DNA of 64,000 nt from Capilliphycus robustus (GCF_034932365.1 NZ_JAYGHR010000074.1:35740-99739), one strand, 5' to 3'. Counted from the first letter of the stretch, positions 1 to 8,766 are shown. Numbers and translations: made by a program. Notes: generated by a model from the sequence alone, not told the origin.

Positions 1-134
1 ATTTCAGCATGGCGTAGCAAGTCCATAACAAAGGCTTCTTTTGCTTTTTCTTGGGCGGCGAGAAATCGTTCTTCAGTGATAAATTCTGGAATCTCTGTAA
101 TGGTAAAAGTTACTTCCCGTTTCCGAAATGACAT
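1..134 (-). CDS. UPF0175-like small protein (antitoxin-like), partial
   Basis: Only the first 44 codons lie in the window; the gene runs off the left edge. It starts at an ATG (complement of 132-134) preceded by a GAGG eight bases upstream. The translation begins MSFRKREVTF and reaches EKAKEAFVMDLLRHAEI. The tail resembles the 'ESFVMELLRQGEIS' segment I remember from UPF0175 proteins, small antitoxin-like proteins usually paired with a PIN-type toxin. That match is from memory and covers a short stretch, so the family call is tentative. A toxin partner, if any, would lie beyond the window. It is divergent from proS. Confidence 0.45.
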   Translation of the reverse strand, partial: MSFRKREVTFTITEIPEFITEERFLAAQEKAKEAFVMDLLRHAE

Positions 135-264
135 TTTTTTACCTCAGAATACTCAAATTTTAACTTCGTTTATCTAATAATATAATACATTTTAAAGCCG
201 ATAGGCGATTAACTTACCACAATCTGAGATAATAGTATGTTGCTCTCTACAGGAAATCAAAACC

Positions 265-2079
265 ATGCGACTCTCGAAAATGTTATTTGTAACGTTGCGT
301 GAAGATCCAGCCGAAGCCGAAATACCCAGTCATAAACTCTTGGTTCGTGCGGGTTATATTCGTCGCATTGGAAGCGGAATATATGCCTATCTTCCCCTCA
401 TGTGGCGGGTTTTGCAGAAAGTTTCGCAAATTGTCCGCGAAGAAATGAACGCCACCGGCGCCGAAGAATGTTTGCTACCTCAAGTTCAACCTGCGGAGTT
501 GTGGCAAGAGTCCGGTCGATGGGATACTTATACTAAAGCAGAAGGGATTATGTTTGCTTTAACCGATCGCCGTAACCGAGATTTAGCCTTAGGGCCAACT
601 CACGAAGAAGTGATCACAACTATTGCTAAAGAAATGATCCGTTCCTATCAACAACTTCCCCTACATTTATATCAAATTCAAACCAAATTTCGGGATGAAA
701 TTAGACCGCGTTTTGGGTTAATGCGGGGACGAGAATTTATAATGAAAGATGGCTATTCGTTCCATACTGATGAAGACAGTTTGAAAGAAACCTATAAAGC
801 GATGGATCAAGCCTATCGTAATATGTTACGGCGCTGTGGGTTAGCATTTCGGGCGGTAGAAGCAGATTCTGGGGCGATAGGCGGATCGGGTTCTCAAGAG
901 TTTATGGTGTTAGCGGAAGCGGGAGAAGATGAAGTTCTCTACACCGAAGATGGCAAATATGCAGCCAACGTTGAAAAGGCGGTTTCTCTCCCTGCTGATG
1001 CCGAACCTTCGGCGTTTAAAACCTATGAAAAACGAGAAACACCGAATACAGCAACCATAGAAACGCTGTGTAATTTTCTCAAATGTTCGCCGACGCAAAT
1101 TGTGAAAAATGTTCTTTATCAGGCTGTTTTTGATAACGGGATGACGGTGTTAGTATTGGTGAGTATTCGGGGCGATCAAGATGTTAATGAGGTGAAGTTG
1201 CAAAATGAGTTAACTAAATTAACGAGTCAATATCAAGCAAAAGCCTTAATTTCCTTAACGGTTCCTGATGAGGAAGCACAACAAAAATGGGCAGCTAAAC
1301 CGTTACCTTTGGGTTATATTGCACCCGATTTAGCGGATGATTATATAACCGGAAGTAAGCAGGTTAACGCTAAGTTTTTACGAATGGTTGATCAGACGGC
1401 TGTAGAGTTGGATAATTTTGTAACGGGGGCGAATGAGTCGGGATATCACGTTGTTGGGGCGAACTGGAAAAAAGAGTTTGAATTGCCTAAACTTGTAGTC
1501 GATATTAGAACTGCAAAAGCAGGCGATCGCGCAGTTCACGACGCCAAACAAATCTTAGAAACAGCCAGAGGAATTGAAGTCGGTCATATCTTCCAATTGG
1601 GAACAAAATATTCTAAAATAATGGGAGCAACCTGTACGAATGAAAAGGGCGAAGAAATTCCCTTAGTCATGGGGTGTTATGGGGTTGGGGTGTCGCGTTT
1701 AGCCCAGTCTGCGGTTGAACAATCTTATGATAAAGATGGGATTATTTGGCCTGTAGCGATCGCACCTTATCATGCTATTGTTACGATTCCTAACATTAAC
1801 GATAGTGAGCAGGTAGAAGTGGCAGAAAATCTGTATAATCAGCTAAATAAAGCCGGAATAGAGACATTACTGGATGATCGCGACGAACGAGCCGGAGTCA
1901 AGTTCAAAGACGCGGATTTGATCGGGATTCCCTATCGGATTGTAACAGGGCGATCGCTCAAATCGGGTAAAGTGGAGATTGTTGAACGAGCTACCCACAA
2001 TTCCCAAGAAGTCGCCATAGAAGATGTCGTCAAATATCTCCAGCAGTCCATCGCAGCAGCAATAGACAGTGAACAGTGA
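265..2079 (+). CDS. proS: Prolyl-tRNA synthetase, bacterial type with editing insertion
   Basis: Class II aminoacyl-tRNA synthetase charging tRNA-Pro in the cytosol. The 604-aa length is normal for the bacterial ProRS that carries the large editing (INS) domain between class II motifs 2 and 3. Visible features are the N-terminal core (RAGYIRRIGSGIYAYLPL), motif 2 around residues 141-160 (FRDEIRPRFGLMRGREF), the insertion at roughly 225-410, and motif 3 near residue 470 (GCYGVGVSR), followed by the anticodon-binding domain. The ATG has AGGAAA just upstream. The last codons and the TGA stop are part of the CAGTGAC repeat array that follows, so the repeat appears to have grown into the 3' end of the gene. 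Confidence 0.97.
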   Translation: MRLSKMLFVTLREDPAEAEIPSHKLLVRAGYIRRIGSGIYAYLPLMWRVLQKVSQIVREEMNATGAEECLLPQVQPAELWQESGRWDTYTKAEGIMFALTDRRNRDLALGPTHEEVITTIAKEMIRSYQQLPLHLYQIQTKFRDEIRPRFGLMRGREFIMKDGYSFHTDEDSLKETYKAMDQAYRNMLRRCGLAFRAVEADSGAIGGSGSQEFMVLAEAGEDEVLYTEDGKYAANVEKAVSLPADAEPSAFKTYEKRETPNTATIETLCNFLKCSPTQIVKNVLYQAVFDNGMTVLVLVSIRGDQDVNEVKLQNELTKLTSQYQAKALISLTVPDEEAQQKWAAKPLPLGYIAPDLADDYITGSKQVNAKFLRMVDQTAVELDNFVTGANESGYHVVGANWKKEFELPKLVVDIRTAKAGDRAVHDAKQILETARGIEVGHIFQLGTKYSKIMGATCTNEKGEEIPLVMGCYGVGVSRLAQSAVEQSYDKDGIIWPVAIAPYHAIVTIPNINDSEQVEVAENLYNQLNKAGIETLLDDRDERAGVKFKDADLIGIPYRIVTGRSLKSGKVEIVERATHNSQEVAIEDVVKYLQQSIAAAIDSEQ

Positions 2080-2225
2080 CCAGTTATCAGTGACCAGTGG
2101 GGACAGTTATCAGTGACCAGTGACCAGTGACCAGTGGGGACAGTTATCAGTGACCAGTGACCAGTGACCAGTGGGGACAGTGAACAGTAACCAGTGACCA
2201 GTGACCAGTGACCAGTTAGCAGTTA
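2067..2225. repeat. Tandem CAGTGACC/CAGTTATCAGTGAC array
   Basis: About 160 bp built from CAGTGACCAGTGACCAGT, CAGTTATCAGTGACC and GTGGGGACAGT units. The array begins inside the last codons of proS (gac agt gaa cag tga). It is the reverse-complement orientation of the much longer array at 60.4-60.7 kb. Shorter runs of the same family sit at 5.70, 7.33 and 15.84 kb, always just after a stop codon. Confidence 0.9.
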
Positions 2226-2345
2226 AAGACTTCCCCTCTTGCCTGTTGCCTGTTGCCTGTTGCCTAAATTGCCATTTTTGTTACCGATACATGGTATTAT
2301 CAGTGATGGCTTGCAGAGCGCAGCCAAAAACCCAAGTTTGAGTTT

Positions 2346-2795
2346 GTGAGTTTTGTTACCTTGTCTGACTCCATAGTTGAAACCACACCCCCCGTAGAGA
2401 ACAGTTCCGACTCAGGCGTGCTTAATCCTGAACCGGACCCCTCCATGCAGGAGTATTATCAGCTCCAGCAGGACTTGCTAATCGTGACGGTTATATTGAC
2501 AGGCGTTATTTTTGTGACGGTCTGCTTTTTTTATCCGCTCAAGATTGCTCTAAATTATTTATTAGGAGCGGTTGTAAGTGTGGTTTACTTAAGAATGTTA
2601 GCAAAAGACGTTGAGAAACTGGGTAGACAGCAACAACGTCTGAGCAAAGCTCGGTTAGGTATATTTATTGGGTTGATTGTTGTTGCAACTCAATGGAATA
2701 GCTTATCGATTCTGCCCATCTTTTTGGGATTTCTGACGTACAAAGCTGCGCTCATTCTGTATGTGCTGAAAACAGCACTGATGCCAGAGAGCTAG
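2346..2795 (+). CDS. atp1: ATP synthase subunit I (Atp1-like)
   Basis: Small hydrophobic protein at the head of the cyanobacterial atp operon; the family is thought to help assemble the c-ring. It has 149 residues with a polar N-terminus (1-40) followed by four predicted membrane segments at about 43-65, 67-85, 105-125 and 127-145. The GTG start at 2346 is the longest choice; the ATG at residue 34 (2445) would give a shorter protein beginning just before the first membrane segment, and no clear ribosome binding site decides between them. The position directly upstream of subunit a is the main support for the name. Confidence 0.85.
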   Translation: MSFVTLSDSIVETTPPVENSSDSGVLNPEPDPSMQEYYQLQQDLLIVTVILTGVIFVTVCFFYPLKIALNYLLGAVVSVVYLRMLAKDVEKLGRQQQRLSKARLGIFIGLIVVATQWNSLSILPIFLGFLTYKAALILYVLKTALMPES

Positions 2796-2851
2796 TCTGT
2801 TGCAGGCAAAGTCAGACTTGGGGCCTGTACTTGTAAGGGGAAGCCTTTTGA

Positions 2852-3607
2852 ATGCAAATGCTTGAATCTTTCAACGCTATTAACTGTTTTCCCCTCGCCA
2901 GTTTGGAAGTCGGTCAGCACTTCTACTGGGAGCTGGGCAATCTAAGAGTACACGGACAGATTTTCCTCACCTCTTGGTTTGTGATAGCGGTGCTAATGTT
3001 GGCTGCTATTTTAGCAACGACCAACATTCAGCGTATTCCCAGTGGAATGCAAAATTTCATGGAGTTTGTCCTGGAATTTGTTCGCAACCTGGCTAAAGAC
3101 CAAATCGGGGAAAAAGAATATCGCCCCTGGGTACCGTTTGTTGGTACATTATTTTTGTTCATCTTTGTGTCGAACTGGTCAGGGGCATTAGTTCCTTGGA
3201 AGCTCATTGAGCTACCCGCAGGAGAACTTGCCGCTCCGACGAGTGACATTAACACAACGATAGCATTAGCACTGCTGACCTCCGGGGCGTATTTTTACGC
3301 AGGTATTAGCAAAAAAGGCGTTGTCGGCTACTTTGCTGATTATGCCAAGCCAGTACCTTTTCTTGCCCCCTTCCGGGTGATTGAAGATTTCACCAAGCCT
3401 CTTTCTCTGAGCTTCCGTCTGTTCGGTAACGTGTTGGCGGATGAATTAGTAGTAGCGGTGTTGGTATTTCTGGTACCTCTATTTATTCCCCTGCCGTTGA
3501 TGGTCTTGGGTTTATTCCTCGGTTCCATTCAGGCACTGATTTTTGCCACTCTAGCAGCTAACTATATTGGGGAAGCTCTAGAAGGGCATGGTGAAGAACA
3601 TCACTAA
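2852..3607 (+). CDS. atpB: F0F1 ATP synthase subunit a
   Basis: Membrane subunit that forms the proton half-channels against the c-ring (called atpI in some cyanobacterial and plastid naming). The protein is 251 aa with five to six membrane helices. The essential arginine is in the conserved LSFRLFGNVLADE segment near residues 186-198. The C-terminal helix has the usual GxxQALIFATLAANYI pattern and the protein ends in an acidic, His-rich tail. Two ATG codons (residues 1 and 3) are possible starts. It lies 56 bp after atp1 and 121 bp before the real atpE start, as part of one operon. Confidence 0.97.
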   Translation: MQMLESFNAINCFPLASLEVGQHFYWELGNLRVHGQIFLTSWFVIAVLMLAAILATTNIQRIPSGMQNFMEFVLEFVRNLAKDQIGEKEYRPWVPFVGTLFLFIFVSNWSGALVPWKLIELPAGELAAPTSDINTTIALALLTSGAYFYAGISKKGVVGYFADYAKPVPFLAPFRVIEDFTKPLSLSFRLFGNVLADELVVAVLVFLVPLFIPLPLMVLGLFLGSIQALIFATLAANYIGEALEGHGEEHH

Positions 3608-3728
3608 AGTGAAAACTGAGTAGACCTCAAAATTCTCAGCCGAGATGAATAGTGCTGAGAGTGGAAAAGAGAATGTTGATTTGTATTGTCTTGATTGTCA
3701 ATTTCGTCATTTAGGTAAGGAAATCATT

Positions 3729-3974
3729 ATGGATCCGTTAATTGCTGCTGCTTCCGTTATTGCTGCTGCTCTAGCTGTAGGTTTAGGTGCAATTGGGCCT
3801 GGTATTGGTCAAGGAAATGCAGCTGGTCAAGCTGTAGAAGGGATTGCTCGTCAACCTGAAGCAGAAGGTAAAATTCGTGGTACTTTGCTGTTGAGCTTGG
3901 CATTCATGGAAGCTCTGACCATTTATGGTCTTGTCGTTTCTCTAGTGTTGCTATTTGCTAACCCCTTCGCGTAA
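3729..3974 (+). CDS. atpE: F0F1 ATP synthase subunit c
   Basis: Proton-carrying proteolipid of the rotor ring, 81 aa (atpH in plastid naming). A longer in-frame reading from 3645 exists, but the ATG at 3729 is preceded by TAAGGA and gives the canonical MDPLIAAASV start. Two membrane hairpin helices flank the RQP loop at residues 41-43; the proton-binding carboxylate is Glu61 in FMEALTIYG. The first helix has the glycine ladder GLGAIGPGIGQGNAAG. A long stem-loop follows in the gap before the b' gene, which may help this message to be made in excess. Confidence 0.97.
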   Translation: MDPLIAAASVIAAALAVGLGAIGPGIGQGNAAGQAVEGIARQPEAEGKIRGTLLLSLAFMEALTIYGLVVSLVLLFANPFA

Positions 3975-3977
3975 AAA

Positions 3978-4047
3978 GTTTAGAGTTTAGGTTTTAGATA
4001 GACTGGATATTCTTCACCCAAAAAGTCTGAAATCTAAACTCTCAAAC
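3978..4047 (+). promoter_or_regulatory. Stem-loop in the atpE-b' intergenic gap
   Basis: The arm GTTTAGAGTTTAGGTTTTAGA (3978-3998) pairs imperfectly with TCTGAAATCTAAACTCTCAAAC (4026-4047). It contains no long T-run, so it looks more like an RNA-processing or stabilising hairpin than a strong terminator. Its place right after the c-subunit gene, which is needed in many copies per enzyme, suggests a role in uneven operon expression; that is inference. Confidence 0.5.
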
Positions 4048-4080
4048 CAGACAGCATGGGAACTCTAGACACAATAACTA

Positions 4081-4566
4081 ATGATGCACTGGACGATTCT
4101 ACTCGCAGTTGAAGAAACGGCAAAAGAGGGTGGGCTATTTGATATAAATGCAACCTTGCCTCTAATGGCTGTACAATTTTTGCTCCTTGCAGTCATTTTA
4201 AATGCTATTTTTTACAAGCCACTCGGAAAAGCAATTGATGAGCGTGCCGAGTACATTCGAGAAAATAGACTGCAAGCTCAAGAGCGATTAACAAAAGCGG
4301 AAAAGTTAGCTCAACAATACGAGCAAGAACTCGCAGAAACCCGCAAGCAATCTCAAAATGTGATTGCCACCGCTCAAGCGGAAGCCCGGAAAATCGCATC
4401 GGAGAAAATGGCTGAGGCTCTACAAGAAGCCCAAAAGCTAAGAGAGCAAGCTGCTCAGGAAATTGAGCAGGAAAAGCAACAAGCTTTAGAAACTTTAGAG
4501 CAACAGATTGAACCACTCAGTCGGCAAATTCTAGAAAAGCTATTAGGGCCTGAATTGGTGAGATAA
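4081..4566 (+). CDS. atpF': F0F1 ATP synthase subunit b'
   Basis: One of the two different peripheral-stalk subunits found in photosynthetic bacteria and plastids (called atpG in cyanobacterial naming). The protein has 161 residues: a short lead (MMHWTILLAVEE), one membrane helix at about 26-48 (LPLMAVQFLLLAVILNAIFY), then the KPLGKAIDER turn and a continuous Glu/Gln/Lys-rich coiled coil to the C-terminus. It starts with two consecutive ATG codons. It is followed 53 bp later by the b subunit, the paralogue with which it forms a heterodimer. Confidence 0.95.
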   Translation: MMHWTILLAVEETAKEGGLFDINATLPLMAVQFLLLAVILNAIFYKPLGKAIDERAEYIRENRLQAQERLTKAEKLAQQYEQELAETRKQSQNVIATAQAEARKIASEKMAEALQEAQKLREQAAQEIEQEKQQALETLEQQIEPLSRQILEKLLGPELVR

Positions 4567-4619
4567 CCCTCAATTATTTTAGGTCAAACTGTTAGCAGCG
4601 CAGTTATGAGAAGAACATC

Positions 4620-5141
4620 ATGGAGACCGTAGTATTACTAGCTACAGAGGCAGCCTCTGAAGGCGAGTTTGGCTTCAACTTCGATATTTTAGACAGCAAC
4701 CTGATTAACCTTGCCATATTGATTGGAGTTCTAGTCTTTTTTGGACGAGGTTTTTTAGGAAAGCTCCTCAGTGAAAGACGAGCCAATATCGAGCAGGCGA
4801 TACAAGAAGCAGAGCAACGTCAAAAACAAGCCTCTGTTGCTTTAGCCGAGCAACAACAAAAGTTGACTCAAGCTCAAGCCGAAGCCGAGCGCATTCGAGC
4901 CGAAGCCCAAGAACGAGCCAAAGCCGTTCAAGCTCAAATAGAAGCTCAGGCTGTGCAGGATGTCGAACGCATGAAAGCTGCGGCAAGTCAAGAAATGGAT
5001 GGAGAACGAGAACGGGCGATCGCTCAGTTACGCGCGGTAGCCGTAGCAATGGCTCTAGAACGCTCAGAAGCCAGACTAAAAGAACAACTTGACCATTCTG
5101 CTCAAGAACAATTAATTGACCGCAGTTTGGCGTTATTGTGA
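4620..5141 (+). CDS. atpF: F0F1 ATP synthase subunit b
   Basis: Second peripheral-stalk subunit, 173 aa. A membrane helix at about residues 27-48 (NLAILIGVLVFFGRGFLG) is followed by KLLSERRANIEQAI and a long coiled coil rich in Glu, Gln, Ala and Arg. It pairs with the b' subunit encoded just upstream and contacts delta and alpha at the top of F1. The ATG is at 4620, with GAGAAGA a few bases upstream. Only eight bases separate its stop from the delta start, which suggests translational coupling. Confidence 0.95.
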   Translation: METVVLLATEAASEGEFGFNFDILDSNLINLAILIGVLVFFGRGFLGKLLSERRANIEQAIQEAEQRQKQASVALAEQQQKLTQAQAEAERIRAEAQERAKAVQAQIEAQAVQDVERMKAAASQEMDGERERAIAQLRAVAVAMALERSEARLKEQLDHSAQEQLIDRSLALL

Positions 5142-5149
5142 GGTAATGA

Positions 5150-5695
5150 ATGAGCGCAATTGTCGGTGAAATTGTCGAGCCTTACGCACAGGCTTTGATG
5201 TCAGTAGCCAAGTCAAACAATCTAACCAACGAAATTGGAGACATTCTCCGCTCTTTGTTGGAATTGATGGAAAATTCCGAACCGTTGAGAAAGTTTTTGG
5301 GAAATCCTGTGATCAAACGGGATGACAAAAAAGCAGTGATTGGGCAAATTTTCCGCGAGGAAGCCAACCCCTACGTGCGAAACTTTGCCATGCTTTTGGT
5401 CGATAGAGGACGGATTTCCTTTCTCGAACCGATCGCCAAGCAGTATCTCGCTCTACTGCGTCAACTCAATAAAACCGTATTGGCAGAAGTCACCTCGGCG
5501 ATTGAGTTAAACGATGGTCAAAAACACACCCTCTGCGAGAAAGTCAAAGGGATAACAGGCGCAGAGAATGTAGAAATCATCACCAAAACTGACCCCGATT
5601 TGCTCGGCGGTGTGATTATTAAAGTCGGTTCTCAGGTGATTGATGCCAGTCTGCGCGGTCAATTGCGTCGGATTGGAATTCGCCTGAACGCTTAA
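5150..5695 (+). CDS. atpH: F0F1 ATP synthase subunit delta
   Basis: Cap of the peripheral stalk, 181 aa (atpD in cyanobacterial naming). The N-terminal helical domain begins VEPYAQALMSVAK, a typical OSCP/delta opening, and the C-terminal part has the conserved DPDLLGGVIIKVGSQVIDAS segment and ends GQLRRIGIRLNA. The ATG at 5150 follows GAGGTAATGA, eight bases after the atpF stop. After this gene a short CAGTTTACAG/CAGTGACC repeat separates it from atpA. Confidence 0.95.
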   Translation: MSAIVGEIVEPYAQALMSVAKSNNLTNEIGDILRSLLELMENSEPLRKFLGNPVIKRDDKKAVIGQIFREEANPYVRNFAMLLVDRGRISFLEPIAKQYLALLRQLNKTVLAEVTSAIELNDGQKHTLCEKVKGITGAENVEIITKTDPDLLGGVIIKVGSQVIDASLRGQLRRIGIRLNA

Positions 5696-5760
5696 CAGTT
5701 TACAGTTTACAGTGACCAGTTAAGAGTGAATACTGATAACTGCAAAACTGATAACTGTAA
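5695..5760. repeat. Short CAGTTTACAGTGACC / TGATAACTG repeat after atpH
   Basis: Run of ACAGTTT, CAGTGACCAGT and TGATAACTG units in the gap between delta and alpha genes. It belongs to the same degenerate family as the arrays at 2.1 and 60.5 kb. It can form a weak hairpin (ACAGTTT against AACTGT) within the operon transcript. Confidence 0.6.
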
Positions 5761-5807
5761 TTGCCAATCAACAACAGAAATCTTGCAGAGCTAACGACTA
5801 GAGAACT

Positions 5808-7325
5808 ATGGTAGCAATTAGACCAGACGAAATCAGCAGCATCATTCAACAGCAGATCCAACAGTACGACCAAGATGTAAAAGTCTCCAACGTCGGAACC
5901 GTTCTGCAAGTCGGAGATGGGATTGCTCGTATTTATGGCTTAGACAAAGCCATGTCTTCAGAACTGCTAGAGTTCCAAGATGGCACCATCGGCATCGCCC
6001 TCAACCTAGAAGAAGACAACGTGGGAGCGGTGTTGATGGGAGAAGGTCGTGGAATTGAAGAAGGTTCCTCCGTCATCGCCACCGGAAGAATTGCTGAAAT
6101 TCCCGTCGGTGAAGGGATGCTGGGTCGGATTGTCGATGCTTTAGCTCGTCCCATTGATGGTAAAGGCGAAATTAACGCCTCAGAATCTCGTCTACTCGAA
6201 TCTCCTGCCCCTGGAATTGTTGATCGCCGCTCCGTTTGCGAACCCATGCAAACTGGAATTACAGCGATTGATTCCATGATTCCTATCGGCAGAGGTCAGC
6301 GCGAACTGATTATTGGCGACAGACAAACAGGTAAAACCGCGATCGCGATCGACACCATTATTAACCAAAAAGGCGAAGACGTAATTTGCGTCTACGTTGC
6401 GATCGGTCAAAAAGCCTCTACCGTTGCTCAAGTAGCAGGAACCTTGGCTGAAAAAGGCGCAATGGACTATACCGTAATCGTAGCTGCCAGTGCCAGTGAA
6501 CCCGCTACCTTACAATACTTAGCGCCCTACGCGGGAGCCGCGATCGCAGAATACTTCATGTACAAGGGTAAGCACACCCTCGTCATCTATGATGACTTGT
6601 CGAAGCAAGCTCAAGCCTACCGTCAAATGTCGCTGCTTCTGCGTCGTCCTCCCGGTCGGGAAGCCTATCCCGGAGATGTTTTCTATCTCCACTCTCGTCT
6701 GTTAGAACGAGCCGCCAAGTTGAACGATAAACTCGGTGGCGGAAGTATGACCGCTCTGCCGATTATTGAAACCCAAGCGGGTGACGTTTCGGCTTACATC
6801 CCCACCAACGTAATTTCCATTACCGATGGTCAGATCTTCTTATCGGCTGACTTGTTTAACTCCGGTTTACGTCCGGCTGTAAACGCAGGGATTTCAGTAT
6901 CCCGTGTAGGTTCTGCCGCTCAAACCAAAGCGATTAAAAAGGTTGCAGGTAAGATTAAACTAGAGTTGGCTCAGTTTGCTGAGTTGGCGGCATTTTCTCA
7001 GTTTGCTTCTGACTTGGATGAAGCCACTCGCAAACAGTTAGGTCGGGGTGAACGCTTACGCGAACTCCTCAAACAACCCCAAAATTCGCCTCTGCAATTG
7101 TTTGAGCAGGTTGCGATTATTTACACGGGGATTAACGGTTATCTTGATGAAGTTCCGGTGGAAAAAGTGGTTTCTTTTGCTGCTGGACTGCGGGATTACC
7201 TGAAAAACAACAAGCCTAAGTATTGCGAAATCGTCCAAGGCGAAAAAGTCTTAACTGACGAAGCCGAAAATCTCCTCAAAGAAGGAATTAGCGAATTTAA
7301 GCAAACCTTCCTTGTTTCTGCTTAG
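5808..7325 (+). CDS. atpA: F0F1 ATP synthase subunit alpha
   Basis: Non-catalytic nucleotide-binding subunit of F1, 505 aa. The P-loop GDRQTGKTA is at about residues 170-178. The alpha-family signature PAVNAGISVSRVGSAAQ lies near 365-380, which includes the catalytic 'arginine finger' region. The N-terminal beta-barrel begins IRPDEISSIIQQQI. Length and motifs are fully normal. It lies 112 bp after delta and is followed after 91 bp by gamma. Confidence 0.98.
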   Translation: MVAIRPDEISSIIQQQIQQYDQDVKVSNVGTVLQVGDGIARIYGLDKAMSSELLEFQDGTIGIALNLEEDNVGAVLMGEGRGIEEGSSVIATGRIAEIPVGEGMLGRIVDALARPIDGKGEINASESRLLESPAPGIVDRRSVCEPMQTGITAIDSMIPIGRGQRELIIGDRQTGKTAIAIDTIINQKGEDVICVYVAIGQKASTVAQVAGTLAEKGAMDYTVIVAASASEPATLQYLAPYAGAAIAEYFMYKGKHTLVIYDDLSKQAQAYRQMSLLLRRPPGREAYPGDVFYLHSRLLERAAKLNDKLGGGSMTALPIIETQAGDVSAYIPTNVISITDGQIFLSADLFNSGLRPAVNAGISVSRVGSAAQTKAIKKVAGKIKLELAQFAELAAFSQFASDLDEATRKQLGRGERLRELLKQPQNSPLQLFEQVAIIYTGINGYLDEVPVEKVVSFAAGLRDYLKNNKPKYCEIVQGEKVLTDEAENLLKEGISEFKQTFLVSA

Positions 7326-7416
7326 TTAGGTTTTGTGACCAGTGAGAAATCCGGCATTTAGCTTTGAGAAAATCTCATTGGTCACTGTTAACAAATAACT
7401 GATAAGTGACCACGCT

Positions 7417-8367
7417 ATGTCAAACTTAAAAGCGATTCGCGATCGCATTGCTTCAGTCAAAAATACAAAAAAAATTACTGAGGCAATGCGTTTAGTTGCC
7501 TCTGCCAAAGTTCGTCGCGCTCAAGAACAAGTCTTAGCAACTCGTCCTTTTGCTGATAAACTCGCCGGGGTTCTTTATGCCTTGCAGTCCCGTCTACAAT
7601 TGGAGAATCTTGATTCTCCTTTACTCGAACAACGGGATGTTAAAAAAGTAGGATTGCTGGTGATTTCCGGCAACCGGGGTTTGTGCGGTACCTACAACAG
7701 CAATATTATCAAACGGGCGGAAAGTCGCGCTAAAGAATTGATGGCTGAAGGGGTTGAATGCACTTATATCCTAGTCGGACGTAAAGCCATTCAGTATTTT
7801 CAACGCCGGGATGTACCAATTCAGAAAAAGACTGAAAACCCTGAAAAAACTCCCCCAGGCGATAAAGTTGCAGAATCGGCGGAAGAAGTTCTTTCGTTAT
7901 TTTTATCAGGAGAAGTGGATCGGATAGAATTAATTTACACGAAATTTGTTTCGTTGATTAGTTCACGGCCTGTGGTTCAAACACTCCTTCCCCTTACTCT
8001 TCAAGGCTTGGAAGTTCAAGATGATGAAGTCTTCCGCCTGACGACAAGCGGGGGACACCTGGATGTTACTCGTGAAAAAGTCGCAATCACGCCGAAAACT
8101 CTACCCCGTGATATGATTTTTGAACAAGATCCAGTGCAAATTCTGGATGCTTTGTTACCTTTGTATTTGACTAACCAGCTTTTACGGGCGTGGCAAGAAT
8201 CAACCGCGAGTGAGTTAGCCGCCAGGATGACTGCAATGAGTAACGCCAGTGAGAATGCTGGAGAGTTGATGAAAAGCTTGACGTTATCCTACAACAAAGC
8301 TCGACAAGCTGCAATTACTCAGGAACTCTTAGAAGTTGTTGGTGGTGCGGAAGCGCTCAACGGTTAA
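7417..8367 (+). CDS. atpG: F0F1 ATP synthase subunit gamma
   Basis: Central rotor shaft of F1, 316 aa (atpC in cyanobacterial naming). The N-terminal helix reads MSNLKAIRDRIASVKNTKKITEAMRLV, with the conserved KITEAM core, and the C-terminal helix has MTAMSNASENAG. It is about 30 residues longer than non-photosynthetic homologues, and the extra length falls around residues 190-235, where cyanobacterial and plastid gamma carry an insertion. No cysteine is present in that stretch, so the plastid-type thiol switch is absent, as is usual in cyanobacteria. It is the last gene of the operon; a terminator follows. Confidence 0.97.
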   Translation: MSNLKAIRDRIASVKNTKKITEAMRLVASAKVRRAQEQVLATRPFADKLAGVLYALQSRLQLENLDSPLLEQRDVKKVGLLVISGNRGLCGTYNSNIIKRAESRAKELMAEGVECTYILVGRKAIQYFQRRDVPIQKKTENPEKTPPGDKVAESAEEVLSLFLSGEVDRIELIYTKFVSLISSRPVVQTLLPLTLQGLEVQDDEVFRLTTSGGHLDVTREKVAITPKTLPRDMIFEQDPVQILDALLPLYLTNQLLRAWQESTASELAARMTAMSNASENAGELMKSLTLSYNKARQAAITQELLEVVGGAEALNG

Positions 8368-8400
8368 ACGACATCTGCCTAAAATTTGCGATACACCATC

Positions 8401-8426
8401 AGGGTTGTGAAATTCACAGCCCTTTT
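8401..8426 (+). terminator. Terminator of the atp operon
   Basis: GGGTTGTGAA then A then TTCACAGCCC forms a ten-pair stem (one G-U) and is followed by TTTTC. It starts about 35 bases after the gamma stop codon. Confidence 0.8.
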
Positions 8427-8445
8427 CTTCATTCCATAAGAGAGT

Positions 8446-8551
8446 TATAGCAGAGAAAGAGTTGATTAGGACACTGTTTTTCTGTCAAATCCTTTTATGA
8501 TAAAGGTTTCAATTCTGTCTCCAGTCTCGGTGTCTCCTGATTTCTGCTATA
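8446..8551. mobile_element. MITE-like inverted repeat, TA-flanked
   Basis: The stretch begins TATAGCAGA and ends TCTGCTATA. Inside, GATTAGGACAC and GTGTCTCCTGAT pair imperfectly, so most of the element can fold into one hairpin. Taking the outer TA on each side as target-site duplication leaves about 102 bp, almost the same size and ends as the element in vapC at 25.9 kb, although the internal sequences differ. No ORF. Mobility by a Tc1/mariner-IS630-type transposase is inference from the TA duplication. Confidence 0.5.
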
Positions 8552-8732
8552 TGTATTTAGAAATCTGTAGCGTCCATCAGACAATAGGGCGATGATCTCC
8601 TCAATAAATGAGAACTCAATGCAATAAACTGGTTTGTTTTAAAAGGGATCACAGCAGCTCGGACTCCTATTTAGTCTAGCCTCTAGCTTCCTTCTCACCC
8701 CGTCAGCCTGAACTGCCATCCTCAGAATAAAC

Positions 8733-8766
8733 AAAAACGGGAGCGGTTGATTACCTGCCGTCCCGT
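8733..8766 (-). terminator. Intrinsic terminator of the divergent small RNA
   Basis: Read on the minus strand, ACGGGACGGC and CCGCTCCCGT form a stem with one bulge around AGGTAATCAA, followed by TTTTTG. On the plus strand there is no T-run, so the signal works leftward. Confidence 0.75.

Noticed and set aside
2067..2225. CRISPR array after proS
   Set aside because: Units are 7-15 bp, contiguous and degenerate with no constant-length spacers.
4205..5049. Long minus-strand ORFs within atpF' and atpF
   Set aside because: They are antisense shadows of the Glu/Gln-rich coiled-coil codons of the stalk subunits.
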